From positions 1 to 12,286 of the forward strand of contig JAAMPI010001612.1 in NCBI GenBank assembly GCA_013054445.1: DNA of 12,286 bases. The letters are read 5' to 3'. Within the stretch, counting starts at the first letter, position 1, and every line of letters begins with the position of its first letter. The DNA comes from Cudoniella acicularis. Its lineage: Eukaryota > Ascomycota > Leotiomycetes > Helotiales > Helotiaceae. Of this stretch, positions 1 to 10,054 are shown piece by piece. A program made the position numbers and the translations under genes. The notes under the pieces were generated by a model. That model did not search any database, was not told the DNA's origin, and worked only from the letters and a program-made list of their open reading frames with translations.

Positions 1-410
1 GAGGAAAGAGGGAATAATTCATGGGGCGAGCGCTTCTCGCGCAACAAAGAAAGATCAGGCCGGTTATCGGACGGGGTGTTGCAGTAGGGCCCACGTAGTG
101 CCATGGGCCCCCTACCCCTGATATCGGCTTCGGTTACGGTAGGCTCTCAGACTCGGAGATACTGCCGAAAACCACCAGAACCACATTCGCCAAGTTCTGG
201 CGCTTTCATTCACGCCCGGAAGACTCCCGGATTCCCGTTTACAAGGCATTGAGAGGTGTGCTGTGCCACACAGCGGCTGACGAGCTTGCCATAGATAAAC
301 AACGGGACAAAGTGACTTCCCCGCTGGTTCCTTTCCTAGCTCAACTACAAGGGGTGTCCAGCTTCACTGACCATTGATCGACACGGTTTTATCATATATC
401 ACATATCACA
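1..410. other. Upstream region of the methyltransferase gene, no gene seen
   Basis: No coding sequence could be supported here. The stretch is GC-richer than the intergenic DNA further right and probably holds the promoter and 5' leader of the gene starting at 411. Two palindromic patches are visible. TAGGGCCCA (85-93) faces TGGGCCCCCTA (104-114), a near-perfect inverted repeat. CCGG at 216-219 and 227-230 gives CGG-N7-CCG at 217-229, which resembles the inverted CGG half-sites bound by fungal Zn2Cys6 regulators. Whether either patch is functional is unknown. Confidence 0.5.
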
Positions 411-1767
411 ATGTCGGCGCCTACAGAAGTTGCAGAACCCACAAGCCCGCGAAGCCCTCGAAGTCCAGGGCAAGAATCACCACTGCCACAGGCGAATCTT
501 TCGACAACCATTCTCGCAGAAAATGATTCGGAACCAGGTGAAGACTTTGAGGATGAGGACGACAGTGCATATGGTAGCGATGGATTGAGCTCCTATTCAG
601 CATCTATAACCTCGAGTATTCGCAATCACGTACACGAGAATGGACTGAGATATCATGCCTTCAAGCAGGACTCAACTTACTATCCCTTTCCAAATGATGA
701 GAACGAGCAGAACCGTGACGATATAAAGCATGCTATGACCATGATGTTGTGTGAAGGAAAGCTGCACTATGCTCCTCTCGGAGACAATCCACAGTCAATT
801 CTAGACTTAGGTACGTTGTAGCGTCTGAGATTTAACATCCGGCTATTTTGTGATGCGAGCTGACACCCCTGTTGGTACTGGAACTGGTATCTGGGCAATT
901 GAAAGTAAATATACAGCGTTCGTCTCCCAGTAAATTCTTTGGCTTACTTTGGGTGAAGTGGCCGACAAGTATCCCGGTGCTGCGGTGGAAGGCGTTGACC
1001 TCAGTGCCATCCAACCTAACTTCGTACCGCCTAACCTGAAATTCATAATCGATGATATTGAGGAGGAATGGTTATATCCTGAGAATTCTATCGACTACGT
1101 TCACATGCGCCATACCGCCCAGACCATCAAAAACAAGCCTCAGCTCCTTGATTGTGCCATTCAGTATGTTCCTCAAAAATGATGCAATATCAATTCGTTA
1201 ACCGATGACCCCCCAGGGCCATAAAACCAGGGGGATATTTTGAATTTCAAGAGATCCTATATTACCCAAGTTGTGATGATGGAACAATGACCGATCCATA
1301 CCCGGTCAAAGATTGGATTGATGAGCTGAACAAAGGCATTGCTAACCTTGGCGGGGACAATTTCGGTGCTAGTAAACTCGCTTCTCAGATGCGTGATGCA
1401 GGCTTCGTTAACGTTGAGGAAATTGTTTTGAAGCTTCCCTTGGGTACTTGGCCTAAAGACAAGGTGCTCAAGCGGACGGGGCTATATTGTAGTCAACCCA
1501 TTCTTTTACCCTTAGTCCTCTCGGCTCCTCCACATTTTCTTCCCCTCAAAAGAATACAGTGCTAATCATTTGTTAGGGCGAGTCAATATTAGTGATGGGC
1601 TAAGGAATATTTGTAGCCGGGTGTTCACTAGGGGATTGGGCTGGAAAATGGAGGCTATCGATGTGTATTTGATTGAGGTTAGAAAGAGCCTGCATGATGC
1701 GTCGAAACATGTGTACTTCCCGCTGTATATTGTTGTCGGACAGAAGCCTGAAGCAGCACCTGAGTAG
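411..1767 (+). CDS. LaeA/UMTA-like SAM-dependent methyltransferase, five exons, possible intron 1 splice defect
   Basis: Proposed exons are 411-810, 875-904, 959-1163, 1217-1488 and 1577-1767, giving 365 aa. Family hallmarks: an acidic, Ser-rich N-terminus; SAM motif I ILDL-GTGTGIWAIE at about 130-143; VDLSAIQP at about 156-163 with the acidic residue after the second strand; DDIEEEW at 175-181; HMRH at 192-195; KPGGYFEFQE at 215-224; and the C-terminal VVGQKP. Length and motif order fit LaeA-like/UMTA methyltransferases, which act as secondary-metabolism regulators or as tailoring O/N-methyltransferases; the substrate is unknown. Introns 2-4 (905-958, 1164-1216, 1489-1576) have GT...AG ends and clear branch points (CTTAC in intron 2, GCTAATC in intron 4). 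Intron 1 is odd: homology demands that coding resumes at 875, after a GCTGACAC branch-like site, but the preceding bases are TTG. The nearest usable in-frame AG is 858-859 and would insert five residues (ADTPV) into motif I. It may be a live gene with altered splicing, or a recent pseudogene. Confidence 0.85.
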
Positions 1768-4144
1768 ATTAGGCAAAAAGAATTGCATGGGATGTTTTTC
1801 CGGAAAAGGGAGGGGTTTGTTGAAATGGCAACAGCAGGGTCTTCGCAGTTTCATGAGAGTAGTTGAGAGGGGAGTGTTCAATTTAGGAAAATACCTGCCT
1901 AAGAAAATGTCCTGACCGATTTAACATCATATTCTATACCATCATACCTATTTGAGACCAATTAGAATATACCAAAAACAGTCTAGAAGAAGACCGAAGG
2001 GCATACTAAAACAGTGGTCACACACATATATAAAGGCCTCACTTCCTATATTCTAAAGCCGATAATTCATTCAAATATAAGGATTTAAACCTTCACTTCA
2101 AGCCTTCTAAATATAGCTAGCTACCTGAGCTAAACATCACATTCAAATGATACTGGAGTCAAAATAACCCAACCAAGAATTCTTTGGTCTTTACTCTAAC
2201 AACAGTGCAATTTAATGCTTTTGGTGTAACTTGAATGTAATCACCACGGAGACATATCTACCTAGATGCAAAGACATGCGCAGCATATTTTCGTAATTTT
2301 CTACTTGATTCGGTGCCGAGCGTGTTATCGAGCGATGAGTTATTGTACTTAAAGTTTGACGTCGAAGTTACCACAGAGTCTTTGATGGTCTAAAGCCTTC
2401 TTCTTTAGTCAACTGATCCTGAAAATGCCTACCATTCAGCTTTTTGACGTATGACTAGGTATATTCAACCTTTCCAAAGCTTCAACGATGTCTTTTTAAA
2501 AGTGATGATCTTCGATAATCATGAGTCGCGGGTTTCACAAATAGATATAACACTTCAACGTAACTCTATCTACAAATGAATTTCAGACAACTGCGATACG
2601 GCAAAGTATTTATTAATACATTAGCTTCAATCGTCATATATACACACTATGCTCCTAGTAAATATATTCCTTTATTAGAAGTAAATCTAAAGCCTATCAA
2701 TTTGAATACTAGCTTAATTTACCATAAGTTTTATTGGAGGTAAGGTGTGTAAGCGGAAGAAGAGTCGACTGTTAGGTCGGTAGATTTAAGTATGTAGAAT
2801 AATAATATGATTTTGACTTAAAGACTTATCTATCTACAAATGAATGAGCGGACTATATATACTACGAGTGTAGTTACTAGAAGCTTCTGTAGCTTAGAAA
2901 TCAACGCTTATAAATCAAAGAACAACCTAGAAGATTCTACTAAGGTTTAAACCTTAAGCTTAGAATAGTGCTTATTACCTAATAATGCAACAAGTTTTAA
3001 TTATACTTTCTAGATGCGCTACCGGAGGATCGTTTTGGGAGGCGGGCTTTAGGAAGCGATATAGTATAGGAATGTCTGTTCGGGGAACAATGCCCTGATC
3101 ATGGAGCTCGAGTAAGGGGCCATTCGCTAAAATACGGCGACTCGTGCACGCTCAATCCCCTATAAATTAGCGATCAAAACTTTTTGTTAATGCGTTACGA
3201 CTTTATAAGGCGGTAAGGTGGAATCAATTAATAACAAGTTGACATAATCGTTTGAAAATAGCTCAAACAGGTTTAGGTTCTTATAGGAGTTAGGATTAAT
3301 ATAATTATAATATTATTATTGTAACTTGTGTAATAAAGAGTTCGCTGGATTTTAGGGACAGTACTCGCTAAATTTCAGCGTTGAAGTCGCTATAAAATTA
3401 GAGGCAATCCGCCTAAAACGCTTATGAAGTTTCTATTTCTACAACGGCAGTAGAAATAGCTATAACAGTGAGATAGCAATAAAAAATGACATCACAAACA
3501 CCAAAGTATAGTAGTAAAATCAGTGTGGTTTCCAGGTATGTGCCTAAAATTAGGCAAATAGTGCAGCAGTGCGGGAGCGTATTTCTGAGAATGTACTGCG
3601 AAAGACTCGTCCCTGACAAATATTTTGCGAGTTGATGGTTATTTGGTATGTTTTATTTATTTATTTTTCGCATCCTCGAGATTCCAAATGGAGCGGAACC
3701 GGTGTTCAAAATCTCACGGGTTTGCTAAAGTAGAAGTAAGCACAAACTCTAAGCCTCTCAAAAGCTTCTGAAGACATTCCACCAGAGTAAAAATATGTTG
3801 TTGCGCAAGCCACTGAACAAGCCACTCGCCTTTCGCCCGCTGTTGGCAAGCCCCCAACGTCCCTGCAGTAGTCAAATGCATGTTTTCAGCTTCTATTTAC
3901 GCCACAGGGTGGCATTGCTGCTTGTTGCGTGAGCCCTGCAGCAATATTGGAGCTGGGGTTCTGGAATCATTGAAACATAACTGTGCACGTTGAAACCAAA
4001 GTATTTCCACCCTCTTGTTTTTATAACGAAAGTGCCCACAAGGAAGATTGCCATCAAACGAAAAGGATTTCGGCTCATCTGATATTTTTGTTGCTTTGTG
4101 AAATTCCACCGAGCTTTCTTTGAAAATAATATCGGCTTTTCAAG
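1768..4144. other. Long AT-rich intergenic region without a supported gene
   Basis: Reading frames are short, mostly start at non-ATG codons and show no recognisable family. The middle (about 2560-3420) is visibly AT-rich and TpA-rich, which suggests old repeat DNA degraded by mutation, possibly RIP, but no element could be named. The part from about 3660 to 4144 is more balanced and probably contains the promoter of the secreted-protein gene that follows. The first ~150 bases probably include the methyltransferase 3' untranslated region. Confidence 0.5.
2565..2845. repeat. Pair of 17-nt direct repeats in AT-rich DNA
   Basis: The 17-mer TCTATCTACAAATGAAT occurs at 2565-2581 and again at 2829-2845. 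An exact 17-base match within 300 bases is more than expected by chance, even in AT-rich DNA, so the block may hold remnants of a duplicated or mobile sequence. No terminal repeats or coding remnants were recognised around it. Confidence 0.4.
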
Positions 4145-5766
4145 ATGCGGGCTCCTCTCTTCCGAACATTATTGTTGTTTTATTTATCAGAATTCGTGCT
4201 TTCTGACTCATGGTACGGACAGGACTCGAGTCTTGATACCACCTGAAAGATTATTGAAGCTGATTTCAGTATTTTAGCAAGAAAGACAATTGCCTCAATG
4301 CTATGAATCACTCCCCATCAGTGGCCTCGGCATTTTGCACGCCATATCTTACTACGGCTCTAACTGCAACAAGCGATATCCCATCCTTCCTATTACACTG
4401 GAAAGCGTCTGCCTCGAGACTGAGCTCAGCATGCTCCTGCATAGTGACCACGACCGCTGAAACCAAATCACCTACTTTGTCTACCTTTTCAACTGCTTCA
4501 CGGCCTTCAGTAACGACTTCATCGTCTAGTCTCTCTCCTACCTCCTCCTATCCAGGGACCACCACAACGGCTTCTCTCCCTAATATTTCTTCTCATTCGG
4601 GTATATCGACATGGTCTAGCTCCCTTCACTCTGGAACGACGACATCTTCTACTCTCTCTACTACCTCCTCCCCTTCGGGGACAACCAAATCGTCAGCCGT
4701 CTCCAATACTTCGTCCCATTCGCAAACATCAACATCGTCTACTTCTTCTCATTCGGGAACAAGCATATCATATAGTCTCTTTACGACTTTCTCCCATTCA
4801 GTAACGTCAACATCGTCTATTTCTTCTCATTCGGAAATAAGCATATCGTCTAGTCCCTCTCCGACTTCCTCCTCTCATTCAGTAGCGTCAAAATCGTCTC
4901 CCTCCTCTCACTCGGGAACAACCACATCATCTACTCTCTCTACAGCCAGCTCTCGTTCGAACACTCAGTTCAGTTGCAACGCGACTACAACAGTGACCGC
5001 TCCGGCCTTAACGATTATCTCGATCGTAACATCTGCATTCCAATGTCCAAGTTCACAATTAATCTCTTCAACATGTCCATCCATTGGACGCACTAGTACT
5101 ATAACATCGGTCTCCACAACCACAGTTCCTGGAGGCACGAGCACCATAACATCAGTATTCATAACCACCGCCACTGCTACCTCCACCGTAACAGCAGCAG
5201 TCTTGCCAAGTTGCTTCCCGCACATCAACGGTGGTGACTTCACCTCGAATTCCCAAAACCTTGGTGCCTTCACCGTTGTCGAGTCGCCAGGAGATTCGGT
5301 CTTCAACGAGGTTATTGCCACTTCAGCACAAGACATTATTCTCATAAACGACGGAACCCCCCAATTTCTGTATGATCCCCTCGCAACACCTCGGAATTCT
5401 CATTTTTCCCACCAGCTAACTCTTTGACCATCACATAGTTTACTCAACTACGAACTCGCCCCCATCCCCAGCGCCTACACACTCCAACAATACATCGACA
5501 CCGTCTGTGCCCCCTACACTTCACTCACACTATCGGCAACCATCGACACACAGTTTAATAACGGGATAATCACATTTTGCATCTCCTCCACCACTTGTTC
5601 CCCTGCTCAAACTGTCGCAGCTACAAATGGAAACTTCGTGCAATACTCTGCGTCATTTCCGATTACTGCAGGCGAGGCTGTTACTGCTTCGGTGACGCTT
5701 GCTCTTGATGATTTCGCGCCGATATATTCTGCTGGGATTGGAAATTTTCAGGTTTCACCTGTTTGA
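4145..5766 (+). CDS. Secreted Ser/Thr-rich protein with N-terminal Cys motif, three exons
   Basis: Proposed exons are 4145-4212, 4278-5369 and 5439-5766, giving 495 aa. Exon 1 encodes a signal peptide (MRAPLFRTLLLFYLSEFVLS, then DS). The first intron (GTACGG...TTTTAG, GCTGAT branch) splits a Cys codon and creates C-KKDNCLNAM at 23-32, followed by FC at 42-43 and SSACSC at 72-77. This resembles the N-terminal CxRDNCLR...SSACSC pattern common in secreted fungal proteins. Residues ~80-300 are a Ser/Thr/Pro-rich, surely O-glycosylated linker with SSHSG-type repeats. From about residue 335 a folded-looking C-terminal domain follows (CFPHINGGDF...). The second intron (5370-5438, 69 nt, AGCTAAC branch) is a multiple of three but contains an in-frame TGA, so it must be removed to reach the C-terminal part ending GNFQVSPV. 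There is no obvious GPI signal at the C-terminus, so release from the cell or wall association is likely. Exact function unknown. Confidence 0.82.
4585..4965 (+). repeat. Degenerate Ser/Thr tandem repeat in the secreted protein
   Basis: The coding DNA repeats a short module encoding variants of SSHSGTSTSS about eight times (SHSG, SHSQ, SHSV, SHSE), and SGTTTSSTLST occurs at both ends of the block. Spacing varies, so the repeat has diverged or recombined. Such Ser/Thr linkers in fungal cell-surface proteins carry O-mannose chains and often vary in length between strains. Confidence 0.7.
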
Positions 5767-6985
5767 TTTTGGTGATTGCATGGGAGTTGGGGGTAAAGAT
5801 ACCTATTGCGATGATGTAACGTGTGCCTGAATCAGCGTTGTCGATAGTATTTTCGTATTTAAGCATACGCCCCACTCTAGTGATACGTATTATAAATCTG
5901 TACGGTACTGAGGTAATTAGTAGTGATTTGATATGTACGGAAATAGTTATTATTTCTATAAATACGTACTACTTACGGAAATATACTAATATACGGAAAC
6001 CCTTCCCTAGGGCCCCCTATTAGGGGCTTTTCAGCTATGTAATCTCTATACTTTATATGAAATATCATGTGGTTTTATAGAAAATGCTTATTCTAAGTCT
6101 CCTATTTCTAAATTAAGAGGAATATACTATATTACTTACTTAAAAGTTTATAAATAGAAGTATTCTGAAAAGGAAGATAATAAAAGCCTCTATTTAATCA
6201 CGTGTTCCGTATAATAGTATATTCTTAGTATTACGTACTTCAGGCAGTATTGTACGCCGTAAGTGGCATAGACTTAGTAATATACGGGGGGTGGTAATAT
6301 AGCCTCAATATCAACCGCCGTAATACGGGCGTATACTATCGACGACACTGGCCTGAATTTAATTTAATTAGAGGGTGACTGTTTTCCTAAGGTGTCTGGA
6401 TTCAAATGCTTTGTAACGTTCTGTTGTCACGTGGTATACGATATCACGTGAACCGTTGGTTTAGTCGTCGATTGAAGTGTCGAGCAGATCAGGGTAGAAT
6501 GTTATCTTGCTAAGATTGTATGAGGGTTTATATGAAGTTGAGCACGTAGTTCTACAAAGGAAAACTATATGGCTATATAGGTAGTGGTTCTGATAGTGAT
6601 GATCACGAGTTATCATGTTATCACTTGGGGATGCTGAACCGATGAACATGATAACACATCACATGAAGTGTCACGTGTAGGGTCATGACATGCTCATAAC
6701 CCCTCTGTAGACTTGCTTAATATTAATAGCGAATAAATTCTATGAATTGAAAATAATATATACTTAGTAATATCCTAATTCTTAATTTTTCGTCACGATA
6801 AACAATAATTTTCGATATAACAAAGCAAAGAAAAAGAAGCGTAAATTTTTTATTCTAGAGCTTATACCACCCCTTAATTTCAGATGAGAAGTCCCCTTCC
6901 CCCCTGAAAACCAGACCTACAAACAAAAACAAAAATGCAACGCATAAGCTTTACAGCCGCCGTGCCTCCACCGTACTCCCACAAA
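5767..6985. other. AT-rich spacer between convergent genes, no gene seen
   Basis: The spacer separates the 3' end of the secreted-protein gene from the 3' end of the LITAF gene on the other strand. It is AT-rich; the only reading frames are short and without recognisable motifs. TACGGAAA occurs three times between about 5935 and 6000. CACGTG palindromes stand at 6199-6204, 6428-6433, 6445-6450 and 6672-6677. The right-hand part holds the LTR-like segment listed separately. Confidence 0.5.
6422..6656. repeat. Possible decayed solo LTR or other small repeat element
   Basis: The segment begins TGTTGTCA and ends TGATAACA, termini that are inverted copies of each other at 7 of 8 positions, with the TG...CA ends typical of LTR retrotransposons. 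A TATA-like stretch lies inside near 6565-6580. However, no target-site duplication was found (flanks CGTTC and CATCA differ), and no second copy is in the window. The 3' end can also pair locally, since TGTTATCA (6616-6623) and TGATAACA (6649-6656) form a perfect 8-bp inverted repeat, so the match may have a simpler explanation. Low confidence. Confidence 0.3.
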
Positions 6986-7537
6986 CTACGCAAACTGATG
7001 AACCTCCGTCCTCCCACTTCGATGGTACGTCGCCAGCACAATCCCACAGCGCGAACACCTATGTGTAACATCCTTCAACCCCTTAATAAAATACGGAATA
7101 CATCTGAGACATGTGAAAAAGCATGTTATTAATGCTGCCAAACTATTTCACGCCCAAATTACAATGATTAGAAGTCTTTCTTATTCACACTTTCTGATTA
7201 TAGGATTGGTGAGAAGGGGAGAAGGGGAAGGATGGGTTACGCACTGTGTAGTACTTCCAGCTTCGTAACTAACAGTAGTGAGTTGTGTTGCGCCGCAGGC
7301 GGGACAATGGACGAGCGCGGAGTATTTTGTTAGGGCGGTGAGTGGGATGCCTGCAAACGAGCTGGATTGGGGTTGTTGTTGTGGTTGTTGGTAGAAAGGT
7401 GGGACATTAGGTGATGGCGATTGGAGGGGAGCTGAGGGTGCTTGGTTTTGAGTCTGCGCTTTGTATTGGGATGGATATGGTTGAGGTGAGGAGGGACTTT
7501 CGAACTTCGGCTGATAGTTGGGTGCGGGCTGGTTCAT
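6986..7537 (-). CDS. LITAF-domain (PIG7/SIMPLE-like) membrane-associated zinc protein, two exons
   Basis: Exons are complement(7245-7537) and complement(6986-7142), joined across a 102-nt intron (7143-7244; donor GTGCGT, acceptor ATAG), giving 149 aa. The first 60 residues are Pro/Gln/Ser-rich and disordered, with many PxY and PxP stretches. The LITAF domain follows: CPAC at 78-81, TTVSYEAGSTTH at 87-98 (the His codon is made by the splice), a hydrophobic stretch at 99-117 that inserts into but probably does not cross the membrane, KDVTHRCSRCG at 121-131 supplying the second Cys pair (127, 130), then the LATYHR-like end. LITAF proteins bind one zinc through the two CxxC knuckles and act at late endosomal or Golgi membranes, where PxY motifs recruit Nedd4-type ubiquitin ligases. 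It looks like a complete housekeeping-type gene, not a RiPP cluster part. Confidence 0.9.
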
Positions 7538-7887
7538 TGTGGGAAATGTTTATCTGCGCGAATTATGTAGTTTGCACTGTTGTATGAGCTATATTTGCGG
7601 AATAGAGAAGACAACCTTGGAAAACATGAATAGGAGTCACAGAAAGCAATTTTAAATTTTTGTTGAAGGTACTTTGAAGGTGTCGTGGCATTTCTCATGT
7701 TTCTGCATTCAGTTGCGCGGCTTGGGCCTTTGTTACTTGAAAAGATCGATTGAACGAAACCGTTTTTCTTTGTTCGACTCGAACTCTCTAGATCAATTGT
7801 AAGCGGTCATTATGTCATACTGAAGGATCCAACTACTTCGAAGCGTATAAGCACTGATAACCCTTTTTTTGATAGCTATTCACCATC
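7538..7887. other. Spacer holding the LITAF promoter and UstYa A 3' end
   Basis: No gene was seen in this stretch of about 350 bases. It lies upstream of the LITAF start codon (minus strand) and downstream of the stop codon of the first UstYa-like gene, so it should contain the LITAF promoter and the UstYa 3' untranslated region. No distinctive site could be named. Confidence 0.5.
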
Positions 7888-8858
7888 TCAGAAAACAACA
7901 GCATCTTTTCTCCAACTATGGCTCGTGCTCCTATTCCCCCAGAATCTGTCATTGGCCCATTCAGACAAAGCATCCCAATCCCGGCAAACATGCGTATTCC
8001 CCCACCCCAGTGTCTCAATGACACCCGGCCTCTCAACTAGGGGCAGGAAAACATCCATCGTGGGGTCGGCATGGCAAACAATGACTTGGCGGAGATACTC
8101 GAAGCAGTGGTAGACGTGGTCGAGTTCGTCGTTTGTTAGGGGCCGAGAGGAGAGGTGGACAACGGAGAAAAGCCCACGCATTTGGTACTGCGAGTGGTTA
8201 GCTAGCGGCATGTAAGTATTTTGAAGGGAGAGGGCGTGAGTACTAAGCAGTGATATTGGTGGAATGCTGCGATGCTGTACTGTGCATCCACCATGCCCTT
8301 CTCTCGTCCGTGAGCCTTGACAAATCCACGTCCCACTATAAATAATTTATCAGTAAGGCTTACAAGTTAACCTGACTTGGGAGAGTAGGGAACACACATA
8401 CTTGGAAATAAAGACTGCCACGCCGTATTTGTTTCCAGACTTGGAGGGCCAGCGAAATCCGGATTCTCCTCGAAAACAATCAACTTCGTCGGGACTATAT
8501 TCTTTCATTAGTCATAACTCATTTTCTCAAATTTGAAAGGAGGGCTTTGTGAAATCTCACATTCAGGAGCCTCATAGACTGGCGGGAAGTGTGCACTATC
8601 GGTGAGTGGTGCTTTGAAAGTCCGCAAGGGTATCTCATGAGAAAATAGAACTTGAGCACTCAAAACGAGGCCACAGAGGACAATAACCCATGTTACCCAT
8701 TTTGCATGCTTGAGAAAACGCGGGGTCTTCTCCATGGCTCTCAAAGCTGAGTTCTGATTCATCCGGTCCTGGTCTGAGAGTACCCCAGAGTCAGCTTTCG
8801 CTTCCTCGACGTCAATTTGATCTGAGTACATGTCTTGGACGCAGTAAGAATGTACCAT
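7888..8858 (-). CDS. UstYa-like (DUF3328) RiPP oxidase A, four exons
   Basis: Exons are complement of 8561-8858, 8402-8494, 8244-8335 and 7888-8187, giving 260 aa; introns are 66, 66 and 56 nt with good branch sites (GACTAAT, GCTAACC). The ATG at 8858 was chosen because the longer frame begins with TTG; it leaves a 53-residue cytosolic tail before the single transmembrane helix at about 54-72. Luminal landmarks of the family: FAGPP at 113-117, AW at 124-125, HQYHC at 156-160, HVYHCFEYLRQ at 185-195, and the closing GWGNTHVCRDW at 222-232. The two HxxHC motifs are the presumed metal/copper ligands. UstYa-family proteins act in the secretory pathway on kexin-released peptides, performing oxidative C-O or C-C/C-N cyclisation or desaturation. 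The gene is intact in this model and lies in the same direction as the next UstYa-like gene. The partner is most likely the repeat precursor at 12050. Confidence 0.9.
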
Positions 8859-9159
8859 GTAACTCCGTTTAATCTGAGGGAATGAGTGTTGCAAATATAG
8901 AAGAACTCTAGATGGTAAGTATTACTCGATGACTTTTCGACTAGTCGCTAAACCACGGATCGACATACCAAATAGAAACCAAATGATCAGCATTAAACCA
9001 CTCGGATAACATTCGGACATGATGATCATTCATGCTTCATCTGCATGTACGCCATAAAGCCGAATGGTGGATTATTGAAAATCCTAACGTATTTCTTCAC
9101 TTCTGTTGAGCGGAAAGCTCGCTAAGTACCCCTTTTGGTTCATCGCCGACGATCGCGGT

Positions 9160-9179
9160 CCGGAAAGAATTCCGGGTGC
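9160..9179. promoter_or_regulatory. Palindromic CCGGAA-N4-TTCCGG site upstream of UstYa-like gene A
   Basis: CCGGAA (9160-9165) and TTCCGG (9170-9175) are perfect inverted arms around AGAA, giving CGG-N8-CCG, about 300 bases upstream of the UstYa A start. The right arm continues as ATTCCGGGTGC (9169-9179), an 11-mer that recurs at 11403-11413 upstream of UstYa gene B. Inverted CGG half-sites are typical of Zn2Cys6 activators, the usual cluster regulators in fungi. Binding is inferred only. Confidence 0.4.
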
Positions 9180-9343
9180 TTCCGTCGCGTGCGCGTCATC
9201 CGGGTATGACTGACCCCCACGTACCATATTTCTACGTTTTTTTCTAGTTGAAAAGAAGTAGCTCGTAAAATATTAGACTTGTGGCGTCAAAGGGCTGCAA
9301 AATTCGGCCCGTATCGACGCGTGAAGCTTACTCAGATTTACTG

Positions 9344-9371
9344 TCGGGTAGCTTACTCTCGGGTATCTTAC
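9344..9371. repeat. Two-copy 15-bp imperfect tandem repeat
   Basis: TCGGGTAGCTTAC (9344-9356) is followed at a 15-base period by TCGGGTATCTTAC (9359-9371), with one mismatch in 13. It sits in the degenerate part of the UstYa spacer and has no evident function. Confidence 0.4.
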
Positions 9372-9479
9372 CGTTTGTGCAATGGGCTTGGGTTCAAAAT
9401 TCTCTGTACTACAGGAAATTTTACTAGTAAATTCAACATTAACAAACGTAAAATTTTATAACTTGGCGTAGCTTTGTCA

Positions 9480-9500
9480 CTCGTAATTCTCAATTACGAG
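9480..9500. repeat. Perfect 9-bp inverted repeat with 3-nt loop
   Basis: CTCGTAATT (9480-9488), CTC, AATTACGAG (9492-9500) form an exact hairpin. It lies in AT-rich non-coding DNA between the UstYa genes and could be a remnant of a mobile element end or a chance palindrome. Confidence 0.5.
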
Positions 9501-10054
9501 ATTTTATAGTATCATTATTTATGGCTATTTTATAACATTCAAGTGATCGCGTAAACTTTGGTTTTCGGAAGCTTAAAGAAGACTCGTAACCTTAAAGGGA
9601 TTTGTGTTTAAGCGCACAACGGAAATAATCATAGGAATTGACTTGGCGCATTGCAAATATGCATAAAGATTCACAAATCCCAAGGATTAGAATTCTTAGC
9701 AAGTATTATATCATATTAGCCGGTTTAATCATCAGTGACGTGTCGCAGGGCGGGTTGTTCAGTAATCCGCTAAGCAACATTAGCTACCCATACAATGTCA
9801 TGCCGCAAGGCGACGTAAGACGAGAGATACTCTATTGTAATGGCTTCGTGGGTTACCAAACTAATCTTTGAGTAGGCTCCCGAGCAGGAGGGTTGGAACT
9901 CAAGCCTCTACCAAGAAAGCAATATCGTCGGGGGACACACTCGCAAGAGCTTACAAAGTGAACCTTTCATTAAGCTTCACAAAAGTACTTCATTCCTACG
10001 ATTTCTGTTATTCAAAGACAAACGAATCTCCCAACACAATCTCACTAATTACGA

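Larger units (their letters stand above)
8859..10054. other. Spacer between the two UstYa-like genes, no gene seen
   Basis: This stretch of about 1.2 kb contains the promoter of UstYa-like gene A (minus strand, start at 8858) on its left and the 3' flank of UstYa-like gene B on its right. Frames on the plus strand are short, begin at weak codons and show no motifs. From about 9240 to 9870 the base composition shifts to AT-rich, degenerate DNA with small repeats, suggesting an old insertion inside the cluster. Confidence 0.5.

Noticed and set aside
3893..4109. Minus-strand frames of 61-70 residues upstream of the secreted-protein gene
   Set aside because: The longer frame starts with GTG, and neither has a recognisable domain or convincing splice partners.
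4965..5345. 126-residue minus-strand frame
   Set aside because: It lies antisense to the Ser/Thr-rich secreted protein and arises from its biased codons; no motif was recognised.
6660..6702. Possible tRNA-Met-type primer binding site next to the LTR-like segment
   Set aside because: The GCTCATAACC-like bases are in the wrong orientation relative to the segment, and no internal element sequence follows.
6880..7132. Two overlapping frames on both strands of 63-65 residues
   Set aside because: They are shadows of LITAF exon 2, which reads KDVTHRCSRCG in a third frame and splices precisely to exon 1.
9371..9420. Possible tRNA T-arm (GGGTTCAAAATTC)
   Set aside because: The flanking bases do not pair into a T stem, and no acceptor, D or anticodon arm could be laid out around it.
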